A stretch of DNA of 64,000 nt, from NCBI GenBank assembly GCA_015680685.1, contig MNCI01001921.1, positions 40,577 through 104,576 on the forward strand, written 5' to 3'. Every line of letters begins with the position of its first letter. Position 1 is the stretch's first letter. Made by a program: the position numbers and the translations under genes. Shown here one piece after another: positions 20,534 through 30,669 of the stretch. The stretch comes from Gnetum montanum. Lineage: Eukaryota; Streptophyta; Gnetopsida; Gnetales; Gnetaceae. Under the pieces are notes generated by a model, which was not told the DNA's origin, searched no databases, and saw only the letters and a program-made list of their open reading frames with translations.

Positions 20534-21350
20534 TGGCAAAAGCCCCAGTCATGGGGGAGGCCATCGCCAACCCGACCATATCCTTTGTATGTCCCAACGT
20601 CGAATGCTTACTATGTTCAACACCCTGTTTCTCCAACTGGATCATCATCCTCTACTTCGCCTCATCGTTATCATTCTCTAGAATACTATCCACTCATACC
20701 CTCTTTGACAAGGTCACCACCTCATGTATCTTACACTTTTCCTTAACAATAATATTATCATCTCCTTCTACATTGCCACCAATTGTACTAGAAGGTTTTG
20801 CACCATAGCACCAACCTATGAATGCTACTTGTGCTACTACTATCAACAAAAGTGGAAGCACTCAAAAGTGCCCTTTCTTTAGGCATGGCTATAGAAAGAA
20901 GTAGCATGATGCTGAACCTGCTGCATCTTCAACCCAGCGCAAGTTCAATGTTGTGATGCATTCTCTCCTCAAACTCAACACCTTGTGTTATCTTATCAAG
21001 GCCACCAATCAATACTCCAACAACTATGTGTCCCAATGAATATAACCATAGAGGGGGACACATTGATCCTTGCATGTCATCTTATGATCAAGGGTGTTAT
21101 AGTGGGATAGCTCCTTATCCGATGACCCCATCATATAACCTACCCCACTATGTCTATTATGGTTGAGTGTGTAAACCCCAATATGGGTACAATCCAAGCA
21201 CAACATCAAAAGACATCCAGTGGTTGGGATATGATCGATCCCCAACATTTCCAACATGCATGGATCCACATTTTCCATTTATTATTTCTTTCCATGATCA
21301 AAGGTTCAGTTATGAGGGACATCCCCCATTCTAACAAACAAAATTAATAA
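20534..21350 (+). pseudogene. H1 gag C-terminal tail, heavily decayed
   Basis: A proline- and tyrosine-rich tail can be followed in shifting frames (QKPQSWGRPSPT, then PLYVPTSNAYYVQHPVSPTG, later SYDQGCYSGIAPYP and VFPFL). The same tail occurs in H2 at 41790-42602. It corresponds in position to the proline-rich linker before protease in F2 (about 61080-61600). No protease follows here. Confidence 0.6.
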
Positions 21351-22740
21351 ATGTTTTTCCTTTTCTTTAATTTTACAATTTTTTGTTTTCTAATTTTTTC
21401 ATCTTTCAATTGGTTGTTTTATATTTTTATTTATTTATTATTTTATTTTTTTAATCTTTTTATGGGTAATCTCATGTATGAATAAAACACTTATGTGACT
21501 TGTTGGTTGAGGTGTTGTTCTTTGCTATCAAGTATCAAGTAACTAATTATTTGGATAGCAAGCCCATCACATCCACCCAACCATTCTATTAATAAGAGGT
21601 TCTACTCTAGGTATGATGATATTCTTGAAATCATTAAAACTTAAAGTACTTTTGTGCTCATTATACCTAGAGCAAATAAGGATGGACTAAGAGGGAATGA
21701 CCAGGGTGTGACATCAAGGGGCCTTGTGGATTCTCTTTGGTGAAATTTGTAGAAGTTACCATGCACCCTAGTTGTACTAAGATCCATTTAGATCTAACAA
21801 AAAATGGGAGTAAGAGTAATAAAGGCACTTACTCAAGAAAACCAATGCTATTCTAGGAGGTCCCACTAGAAAGATATGCATCCATGCCTGAAGGTAGGTA
21901 GCTTCTTTGGATTAAGCATTCAAAAAAAAAAAAGAGTAAGAAGAGTGTGCCAAAGTAGCCACAGAAAAAGGAAAAGAAAAAAATCAAGATCAAAGTGCCA
22001 TAAAGCAATTCCAAATCATGCCTCCCTTGGACAAAATGCTAAGTGATTGTATGCCTTGCTGTCATGGTGCTCTTATGGTTGTCCATCATCGGATGAAACA
22101 ATGCGATGTCACTGATTGGAGGGATGGACTTGGTCTTGATTTTAGAGCGATGGGCTAATGACACATTAATCACGTCCTACACTTAAGATTCATTTTGCCC
22201 TGGGTCAATTACCTCATGTCCCGACCTCATCAATCCCTTCTACAATTCACCTCATCTCACTGTTCATGTATTTGTGACTCGTGTCTTGTGTAGCATTGAA
22301 TTCATACCTCATCATGGTGGTATCTACATGTGTGTGGTTTGTGGAGCTATTGTGAATTACATTTAACCCTTCTAGTACCTACGGACATTTTAAGGTGTGG
22401 TTATGTGAGGGCATTATAGGTTGGAACTTGCTTTGGGGAGGACCCACTTGTGTGACTTTTGTAATTTGTATTTATTGCACATCATCACATCATTTTATGC
22501 CCTCTGAGTACTACATTACCAATTTTATTCTTTCCCTTATCATCCTTCCGGTTTAATCATTCCTATGTACCAAAGCATGTCCTTTTTCCTCATTCGGCTT
22601 ATGAATTTCATAATCAGATCCTACCCTGTTATACTTTTTGTGCCTTCTGGTCTATTTAATAATACCTTGGACTTTTGACATTGACCTTGAATCCTTCATT
22701 TTTGGCCTTGAAATTTCAGAAATTCATAAATTTTTCAAAG
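21351..22740 (+). other. H1 T-rich and conserved non-coding spacer
   Basis: A T-rich stretch (21355-21470) stands where N1 has the end of integrase and F2 the end of protease. The following 1.2 kb has no frame. At 22427-22447 lies the block TTGCTTTGGGGAGGACCC, found also in H2, N1 and F2. H2 lacks the piece corresponding to about 21640-22020. Confidence 0.6.
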
Positions 22741-22851
22741 TACCCTATTTTAAATAGGCCATGATATCGGGTACACAATATCAGGTTTGACGTGATATCG
22801 GGGCTGTGCTATTTTGTACACGATATCGTGTCAACAAAAACTATATATATG
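22741..22851 (+). promoter_or_regulatory. H1 internal promoter-like site: GATATCG array plus TATA box
   Basis: ATGATATCGGGTACACAATA (from 22761), CGTGATATCGGGG (from 22791) and the palindrome ACACGATATCGTGT (about 22818-22832) repeat the motif of H1's own LTR. The TATA-like CTATATATATGG follows at 22841-22852. The ORF3 start is 500 bases downstream. The same arrangement occurs in H2 and, with a different motif, in N1. The reading as a second promoter is inference. Confidence 0.6.
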
Positions 22852-23351
22852 GACCCCCCAGTGCATGTCAACATTAGTCTCAATTGTTCATGTAGGGGGA
22901 TTTTCTCAAATTTTCTTCCACGAATTGCAACTTGTGCACCTCTTGGTCAAACAACCATAACTCGCTCGCTAGCGTTCCGATTCCCATTCCACTTGAACCT
23001 ACCTAAACCCAAAGTATTTCGCTTAGTCGTGGGGAAGCGTACACTTCGAACCACACATAAAGTTTTTGAAATTCATCATCACCTGAAGGATACTATAAAG
23101 GGTAATTGATTATAAAAATAATAAACATATTACCAAAAATAATTTTATCTCCTCACCTACATCGGGAAACTAAATTTTAAAGCCACCTAATTGAATTGGG
23201 CCCAATATTAAAACTTTTAAGGGACATTTTCATAAAATTTCCTAACTCTAAATTGCACAGAATAAGAAACAACATTATTTGAGGCAAGAAGTAAGGTATA
23301 AAGAAAATCTTGTAAGAAACCTTACTAATGATTGACCTCGTGTGATTGAAG
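22852..23351 (+). other. H1 leader with a plausible 250-base intron before ORF3
   Basis: A leader of about 250 bases contains a polypurine-like CTTAGTCGTGGGGAAG (23022-23037). A donor-like AAAGGGTAATTG (GT at 23102) and an acceptor-like TGATTGAAG (AG at 23350-23351) flank an AT-rich 250-base stretch. TTACTAATGA, a branch-point-like word, lies about 30 bases before the acceptor. H2 has AAGGGTAATTAG and TGATTGCAG in the same places. Splicing would join the leader directly to the ORF3 ATG. Confidence 0.45.
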
Positions 23352-26180
23352 ATGGTCCCTAAATGTGGACAACAAGGAGGACCCTCTCAAGGTGTGCCCA
23401 AAAGACCAAGGAGAGGAAGAGACCAAGCGTCTCCCAAGGAACATGTAGAGTAGGAGGCACAATCATTCAACATCCATCAAGAGCCTCCTACTGCTATGCA
23501 ATTGAGACAAGCGGAAGGAGGAACGAATGAAGCACTTGAACATGGACAACATCTCACGTTGTCCCCAAAATATGTACAAGAAATCCACGAAAGATCCACG
23601 TTAGTAGCTATGATCATGGAACTAAACTTTAAACCTTTCATGAAGTTCACTCTTGAGGCTATTAGGGACCAACTCAAAGGGTCTCCATTATGGCCCATCT
23701 TCTCTGAAAGTGGTGCCTAGTAGTTAGGAGAAACATACCAATTTTGGCATAATAAAGAAGAAGGGACGACAGTTGACATTTGTGGTGTGTCTATAGATTT
23801 TTCCACCAAGGCCATTTTGAAAGTGTTAAACCTTCTAAATATAGGGCCAAAAGTTGCTTACTTGTCCACTCGCTCTAATGTTGATGCATGAATAATTTGG
23901 TTGGATAGGGTGTATGGCAAAGAGGATAAGACATATGTGGAGTTGAAACTGGAAGAAAGAATATATTTCAAGATTGGCACTTATCACATCTTCCCCACAA
24001 AAGGCTTAAATAGAATCTCAACATATGTGGTAAGAGGAAGTTTGATATTGATGGGCAAGGTTAATGCTAACTTTCCCCATCTATATCTCATGGAGATCTT
24101 GAGGTGGTTTGAAGAATGCAAGATAGGGAAGGTTACGTTTCCCTTTCCTTGTCTCATCAGGAAGCTGTGTAGGCATGCTGGAATTCTAGGGTACACTAAT
24201 GATATCCCCAGAAGAGCTCAAAATTCTTCGTTTGCTAAATTACTAAAGCCACTAGCCCAAAGGAAGAGTGCTGGTGAGACACTGAAGCCAGAACAAGAAC
24301 AGACGGTGGGGCCCACTGAAACTCAAACTATAAGGCCTAACCAACTCCAAAGTACAAGGCCTAGTTAATAGTAAGGAGCAAGGCCTAGCATGAGCCATTG
24401 CAACCAATTGCTGCCACCGTCACAGGATTATTGACCATCGATGAGCCATCTCAGGGCCATCACTGAGACAATTAGTTGGGGAAGTCATGATGATGCCAAC
24501 CTCTTCCATGTCATTGACAATGTCGTACAACCCATAGTTTCTATAGATCACACATAGGGTGAAGTGTCCATTCAAATAGGAGAAGAGGAGACACATTGGT
24601 CACAACAAATTTCAGGGAACATTGCGTCCTTCCAGGTGCAACTAGAGACTGGTCAAGGGGCTACAGTAGTGGTCATGCAACACCAAGATGTAGTGGGAGC
24701 CATAGAAGTAATCACGGATCACATTAAAGAGTCCTTCAATGTTCCTATTGTGCCATTGGTAGATTTCATAGGAGCACGTGATGCTCAAACCCTAGCCAGT
24801 CTCTTGATGACTCCTACAGAGCATGAGGATGTTCTTGATCAATTACTGCAAATAGGACAAGTGATGATGTCTTTGTTTGACATTCCACAAAATGTCACAG
24901 CAACGCAATCAGAGCTCATCTCCACCAAAGGAAAGTTGGTCATGTTATAGATTAGGGTCAAGAATGTGAAGGTAGAGTTGGCAAGACTCCAAGAAAGGCT
25001 TGTTACCCTGCAAGTTGCACAACAAGATCCATCTCAATTCATTTTCGCAAAGCAGCTAGACACTTTCAGGATAGAATAGCTCAATAAACTATTGGCGGAT
25101 AATAAAAGAGAGTTGGAGGAGAAGGAGAAGGCTGATTGGGATGCTTCCAAGGCACAAGCGAAAACATATGCGCATGCCAAAGCACTCAAGGCCTTACAAG
25201 AAGAAAATAAATAGCTCATCGTGGACAATCTTTGGTTGACCATTGTGAAGAAATAAAAAAATGTTCTCGAAGAAAATTTTGAATAGTTATGAGAAGAGTT
25301 GGTCAAGGTCAACCAAGACATAAATTGCTTGGCCAGAAAGAATCGAACCCTCTCAATGGAGGAGGTACGCACAATCCATCATAAGAAGACCATTGAAATA
25401 AGCGCATGGAAAAATGAGGCCAAGTGACATGAAAAATTAAAAGAGCATTCTAGAGACCAGGTGGAGATGTATAAGCAAGTCATCGAGAAAGAGATCCATA
25501 TGGCCAAGGTGCACATTAACACCTTTAGCACTCAACACATTGATTGGAAAGCCATATTGGACACATATGCATTTGTCCACTAGGTAGAGCTCAAAAGTTA
25601 GGACTTGAATATCCAGGATCTTACAAAGTACATGGAATTGGCAAACCTACAATATGCCAACCTAGCCATGTTAATAGCAGGACGCCTAAGAATAGAGCTG
25701 GAGAAGTAAGTAGCTACCACCTACGCCAAATATGAAATAGAATTTGTGGAACACAAGAACATATTGCAAAGGCTAGAAGTCACAAATGCCCAATTGGAGG
25801 TGATTAAGGCTAGCTACCAAGGGTGGAGAGATGTCGTGGTAGACTTGGCTAGATGACTTACAGATTACTAGGACTATAAGGATAAAGCCAAAGCCTATGA
25901 GGAGGAATGACGGCTATTTGTGGCCTGGTACGTCAAAGCAAATCAAATGTTTCTACAACTACCATGTCCATTGGAAGTGCCGACTCCATCAAACATTGAA
26001 GCATTAGCATGGATGGCATAGGATCCTCAAACCGGAGAGGAAAAGCTCTAGGCACTCCTTTAGAGCCATCAAATCACAAAAACTAGAGCACAAGACAAGG
26101 GGAAGTGACCCATGGAGGAGCCACCGCCACTTGGAACCACATTAGTTCCAATAAAATTTTACAATTTTGCAATTTTGTAA
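23352..26180 (+). pseudogene. H1 ORF3: conserved coiled-coil protein
   Basis: ORF3 starts at 23352 (MVPKCGQQGGPSQGVPKRPR) and can be followed, with stops, for about 940 codons. It has ELNFKPFMKFTLEAI, SPLWPIFSESG and TYQFWHNKEEGTTVDICGVS. Then come ERIYFKIGTYHIFP, MEILRWFEECKIGKVTFPFP and LIRKLCRHAGI. A hinge rich in T, E and P follows, then VVMQHQDVVGAIEVITDHIK and VTATQSELISTKGKL. The long coiled coil includes MELANLQYANLAMLIAG, and the tail has LQLPCPLEVPTP and MEEPPPLGTT. The frame from 23901 to 24368 and that from 24564 to 24950 are open. It matches N1 ORF3 along its length although N1 runs on the other strand and belongs to a different family. Its function is unknown. Confidence 0.75.
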
Positions 26181-26326
26181 TTTTGTATTCATGTCCCAAT
26201 TTTGTTCTATTCAATTCTCCACTATAGCATGAATAATTCCTAGTCAGTCAATAATCCCATACCTATCCACTATGTAATCAATGAAGCTTATTCTCATTTT
26301 GTATGACTCAAGGACGAGTTTTCATT

Positions 26327-26340
26327 CAGTCGTGGGGATA
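26327..26340 (+). other. H1 polypurine tract
   Basis: CAGTCGTGGGGATA lies immediately before the 3' LTR start. Similar CAGTCATGGGGGAGG and CTTAGTCGTGGGGAAG words occur inside the element at 20546 and 23022. Confidence 0.75.
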
Positions 26341-27195
26341 TGATGAATCATGATTCATTAGTCTCCAATATCAGACCACGATATTGGATCCACAATATTG
26401 GGTACGCGATATCAGATACATGATATTGTGACTCTTGTGTAGGCCTATAAATACACATGTAGGTGCACGAAGTGGAGTCATCTAGTTAGAAGTTAGTTTT
26501 CATTTTTAGTTCTTCTCGACCCTTTCTCCTAGTGCATGCCCGCAGTGTGATGATTGTAATTGTATAACACCTTTATTCCAGTGTGACATACTTGGACACG
26601 CACATGACTGAAAATAAAGATCGAGATTACTTCATCATTGCAGCATTCACTTAGTTTAATTATATAATTGTTATTCATTTCTTTCTTAATTAATATCTCT
26701 TTACCCTCCTCTCCTATCCCTATTATTAAATGCAAAATGAGTATGACTTAATCATGAGTATTTAAGTGTGACTACATGGTATCCCAGTAGCATACCTAGG
26801 ATATGTGCTTGGTAATCCTAGTAGTAGTTGTACACGAGGTCCAAGATGTGTATGGATGATTAAGGAATGAATGCTCATTGCACCTAGCCTAGTTTAGATT
26901 CTCTCCCCCTATGTCCTATTAGCTTAACTCTCTCTCCCTTTTCCTCCTAGCTTAATTAAAGGTATTTTCCATTGCCTCTAGGAGTAGCACTAGTTTAGGA
27001 CCACATCATACACCTCACTTTGGACTAAACCATACGTGACAAAGCAAATACTAGTCCAGGTGGGAAGATAGTAAACTACGATCAATGAGTAACTATTTAG
27101 ATATCACAACTAGCTCATTTGTGGAGTTCGACTAGATCGTGTGTGAAACACTCGTATTCGTATGGTTGAGTGTAGGGGTACCTTGCGACTCATCA
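26341..27195 (+). repeat. H1 3' LTR
   Basis: The LTR is 855 bases, from TGATGAATCATGATTCATTA to GCGACTCATCA, and is followed by the TSD ATTAC. It matches the 5' LTR with scattered substitutions and small deletions, for example a missing piece near 26400 in the palindrome array. The TATA box is at 26444. Confidence 0.92.
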
Positions 27196-27211
27196 ATTAC
27201 CTAAACTGGAA

Positions 27212-28010
27212 TTGCTTTATATAAATAATTTCATCATTACATATCCTAACACTATTAACATTTTTTGCAAATTATTTTTCTTATATTTTTCTATTGAAGA
27301 TGTTAGCAAGAAAACCTCTAAGGCCTATAGTACACATATTCCTCATTTTATAATAGAAATGCATCAAAGTATTCTTGAAGTAGAAACTACAATGGATGAA
27401 TTCAAAATAGAAAATTTTAATTTAATAGATGGTCAAGATTTAAGATTAGATGGTTTTCCAATTGAATTTTTTTAAGAAGCATTGGAGCATTATTGAAGAT
27501 GATCTCTTTTATGTTTTCCAAGAAAATATTAAATTTTTTTTCCAAGTAACAATATTAGCAAAAATATAATTCATCTTCTTCCTAAGAATGGAGATCTTTA
27601 ACATATTGGTACTTAGAGGTCTATTACTCTTCTTAACAACACTTATAAAGTTTTAGCTAAATGCATGGCTTGTTAGATTTGGAAGGTCATATAACATAGC
27701 ACTAGACTAAAGCAGACATGTTTTGCTATAGGTAAGATATATCTTAAATAACATGATTGCAGCTTACAAGAGAATGCAGTGGACTTTTGATACTAATGAG
27801 AATATTGCTTTTGTTAAGTTAGATTATGCTAAAGCTTTTGATAGGATTGAATGAAATTTGATTATTTTTTATCTCTATAAATTGAGATTTGGTTATTATC
27901 TTATTTTTCTTATCCATACCTTGCTCATTGATGCTAATGCTCAAGTTGCTACAAATTTAGATTGAGTTCCCCCTTTTCTCTTCAATGAACAATTTGTCAT
28001 GACCCTCACT
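27212..28010 (+). pseudogene. L1-type LINE reverse transcriptase relic
   Basis: The sequence reads, in changing frames, LDGFPIEFF and KKHWSIIEDDLFYVFQE (27440-27530). HLLPKNGDL follows near 27572-27600, then ITLLNNTYKVLAKCMA (27620-27670). FVKLDYAKAFDRIE (27809-27860) and KLRFGYY end it. These match the order of conserved blocks in plant L1-type LINE reverse transcriptase: the block before domain 1, the 'PI.LLN..YK..AK' block and the 'D..KAFD...W' block. The catalytic FADD block is not visible. H1 is inserted upstream of it, so it is older than H1. Confidence 0.75.
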
Positions 28011-28938
28011 ATACTCTTATGTATATGATGTTTATGTTTTTGTATGTTGGGAGAGTAGGACAAATTTTTAATTTATGTAGAGACATGCAATTTTATAGAT
28101 GGTTATATATGCTTGACCTTTGGTTTGGCATGGTTTTTTGTATAGTTTGATATGGCAAGATCTATATATATCAGGTGGTTTGCTCTTGATGTATTTTCAT
28201 GCATTGTTTTTTGGTTTGTCATGCTTTTGTTGTGTTATTCCTGGTGGTCCTAAACATCACTTCTTCCTAGATAAGTGCAGTAAGGTGGGGTTATATAATG
28301 ATAAGGTGGGGTTATATAATGATGATGATGAATTGTTTGTCATCATGTTGACTTTGAATAACAATTTATTTAGGGCATAGTGGATGCTTCTTGTTAACAA
28401 TTATTTACCAATTATTTTCAATAATAACAATGGTAAGTTAAAAAAATTAAAATTAAAATTTACCCATCTTTAAATCTAAAGCCAACAAACATAAGACAAA
28501 GAAAATTGCAAATCAAGAATATTGTGTTAACAATTTAACTCAATAAGATAGTAATTAATATTTATTATCACACATTATGCAAGATTAGATCCATCAAAAT
28601 TAATTGCTCTCTCGCTCTCTTTTGCCATTGTTACAAAAAATGGTTAAAAAAACAAAACAAAATGTTCACAATTGTGGTGAAGAATAACTCATGGACGCAA
28701 ATTCAGGATATGAGACCCGTTTGCGTAAACAAAGAATAACCTACACGGGTTCTTGGAATAAAGGGTAACCACCCATTTTAAAAATATCTTTGTTGCATAA
28801 ACTGGTAAAGAAAGGATGACCAACGCCGGCCCTGCCTGGACACGCAGACATGGGCTTTAAAACAATTGAATTCACGCAGAGGCGCAGCCAATGAAATGGG
28901 ATGGGATGTATTCCTGAATTGATTACTTAATTACCACT
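28011..28938. other. AT-rich stretch before the LRR gene
   Basis: No coding signal is seen. A tandem duplication of a 21-base unit ('aaggtggggttatataatgat') lies at 28284-28325. The last 250 bases are less AT-rich and may be gene-proximal upstream sequence. Confidence 0.5.
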
Positions 28939-29029
28939 CTATAAATAAATAAATACTGACTCGTACGCCTGCCTTACACACCAAAAGCCAGAGCCAAAGC
29001 ATACGACAGATCAGCGTTCAGTAACAACA
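28939..29029 (+). promoter_or_regulatory. TATA box and 5' leader of the LRR pseudogene
   Basis: CTATAAATAAATAAATAC at 28939-28956 lies about 85 bases before the first ATG. The leader between them is CA-rich, as plant 5' UTRs often are. Confidence 0.55.
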
Positions 29030-30669
29030 ATGAGGGGCAGGACTAATAATACTCGTCTTTTCTTTTTTTCGTTATTTGCTTATTATTGTTATTATTATTA
29101 TATATCAGCTATTTCTTTTGAGATGCCTCCTGCTCTCACTCAACACATTAATAAGGGACACCGCTTGAAGGCACAGGCACAGCCATTGCTTGCATTCAAG
29201 TCCAAAATCGAACCTCTTGTTAAATTAGATCTAAAATACAAGAGACTGTCAGGACGCATTCCAGTGTCATTGGCCAATCTCACCTCTTTGCAATTTCTTC
29301 ATTTCTGTCATAATAATTGGGTAGGAGAAGTTCCTCAGGGCTTGTCAGGATGCAGTGGCCTGGCAATCTCTCTCATCTTCAATATCTTTTCTTGGGATCA
29401 GATAATCTACGTGGGCTTATTCCACCAGAGTTGAGAAAACTCCGTGATTTAAGGAACCTCTACATCCATGGATGGATTATATCGTGGGCAGTTTACCAGC
29501 AGAGTTTGGTAACCTCACCATGCTTTCAGGCCTGAAGGTGAATACAAGGAATCTGAATGTAAATTTGCAGGTGTTACCAAATCTCACCACAAGCTTGCAA
29601 TATCTGTCTTTAATCGTAAGCAATTTCAGTGGCAAAATACCAGCGGAAATAGGATCTCTCAAGTCCCTCTCGAATCTCATATTGTCAGGGAGAGTTACAA
29701 GCACAAGGCATACCCCAAGAGCTTTTTAAATTATCTCTACTTCGCAGGTTGACATTAGATCACATGCACGTCGGTGGTTAAGTTCCCTACTGCATAGCCA
29801 ACATGACACAGCTGAGTTATCTGGTCAGTTGCCCGATTATCTAACAAAAATGCAGGGATGGGTGATCTGCAGCTAAGTTACAACAGTTTAGGGATTCATT
29901 CTTAACTGGATATCAAATTTCACAAGTTTGCATATTTTAGATTTATCTAGCAACAAATTCAAAGGTAACATATCAGACGCTAAGATACATGGCTGAAGTA
30001 AGGGATACTAATGTAATGGAATGGAAGTAGTTTAGAACTGCTGAGGGAATACATGCCGGGTGACAATCATGTGATTGATCTCTCTGCAAATAATTTGATA
30101 GGACAAATTCTAAGATCCATTGGAATTTTGAATGGGTCAAAGTTGCTGAATTTATCCCCTAGGAGGTAAAATACCATTAAATATGAGCAATTTAGATGAC
30201 CTAGACTTGAACTCCAACCAGTTGACAGGGATCATTCCATCAGAGCTGTTGGATTTAACATTTTTGAGTTTACTTAATGTATTCAACAATCTTCTTTGTG
30301 GAAGGACTTTAACTGGTGAGCAGTTCAACACATTCGATTAAATTTGTTTTCAAGGTAATAAATGTCTTTGCCACTATTGTCCACAGCATCAATGTCAAGT
30401 ACCATGAAAAAACACAAAAAATTCAATGTCAATACCAGAGCATGGAAAAACAAAAAAAAAACAAAAAACAAAAAATACAGTGCAAGAACAGGTAAAAGGA
30501 GACATGGTTCGATAAAATACAAAATAAGGTGTCAATAGTTGCAGTGGGTTTGGGATTTGGGCTATGGAGGTGTCTGGGCTGTTTACTTTTTATGGAAACC
30601 TTTCTAAAAGTTCTTTGGCTACCTGAGCATCTAATAGCAGCTTGCTTCTTGGCAAATATGTGCAATTAA
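29030..30669 (+). pseudogene. Leucine-rich-repeat receptor-like protein, pseudogene
   Basis: In the intact state this would be a plasma-membrane LRR protein acting outside the cell in ligand recognition. The ATG at 29030 begins a signal-peptide-like stretch (LFFFSLFAYYCYYYY). Frames then switch through LRR units: LDLKYKRLSGRIPVSLANL, then LQYLFLGSDNLRGLIPPEL, YIVGSLPAEFGNLTML and LIVSNFSGKIPAEIGSL. Much later comes LDLNSNQLTGIIPSELLDLT. The order ends NVFNNLLCGRTLTGEQFNTF, then a hydrophobic VSIVAVGLGFGLWRCLGCLL that looks like the membrane segment, and stops at 30669 without a kinase domain. That order is typical of receptor-like proteins. Frameshifts and stops near 29400, 29730, 29850-30180 and 30340 break it, and it is shorter than usual. 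It could also be a truncated receptor kinase. Confidence 0.75.

Larger units (their letters stand above)
7670..27195 (+). mobile_element. Ty3/gypsy LTR retrotransposon H1 (pol-less), split by N1
   Basis: H1 is a complete plus-strand element with two LTRs of about 0.87 kb, a tRNA-Asp primer site, gag, a long non-coding middle, ORF3 and a polypurine tract. The 5-bp target site ATTAC is duplicated perfectly at 7665-7669 and 27196-27200. Its own length is about 9.2 kb once the nested 10.3 kb element N1 is removed. I find no protease, reverse transcriptase, RNase H or integrase in it. Mobility would have needed enzymes from a relative. Stops and frame changes in both genes show it is dead now. Confidence 0.92.

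Noticed and set aside
23352-26180. Calling ORF3 a retroviral-type envelope
   Set aside because: Its position fits the env-like frame of Athila elements, but no signal peptide, membrane segment or cleavage site is visible, and the protein is dominated by a coiled coil.
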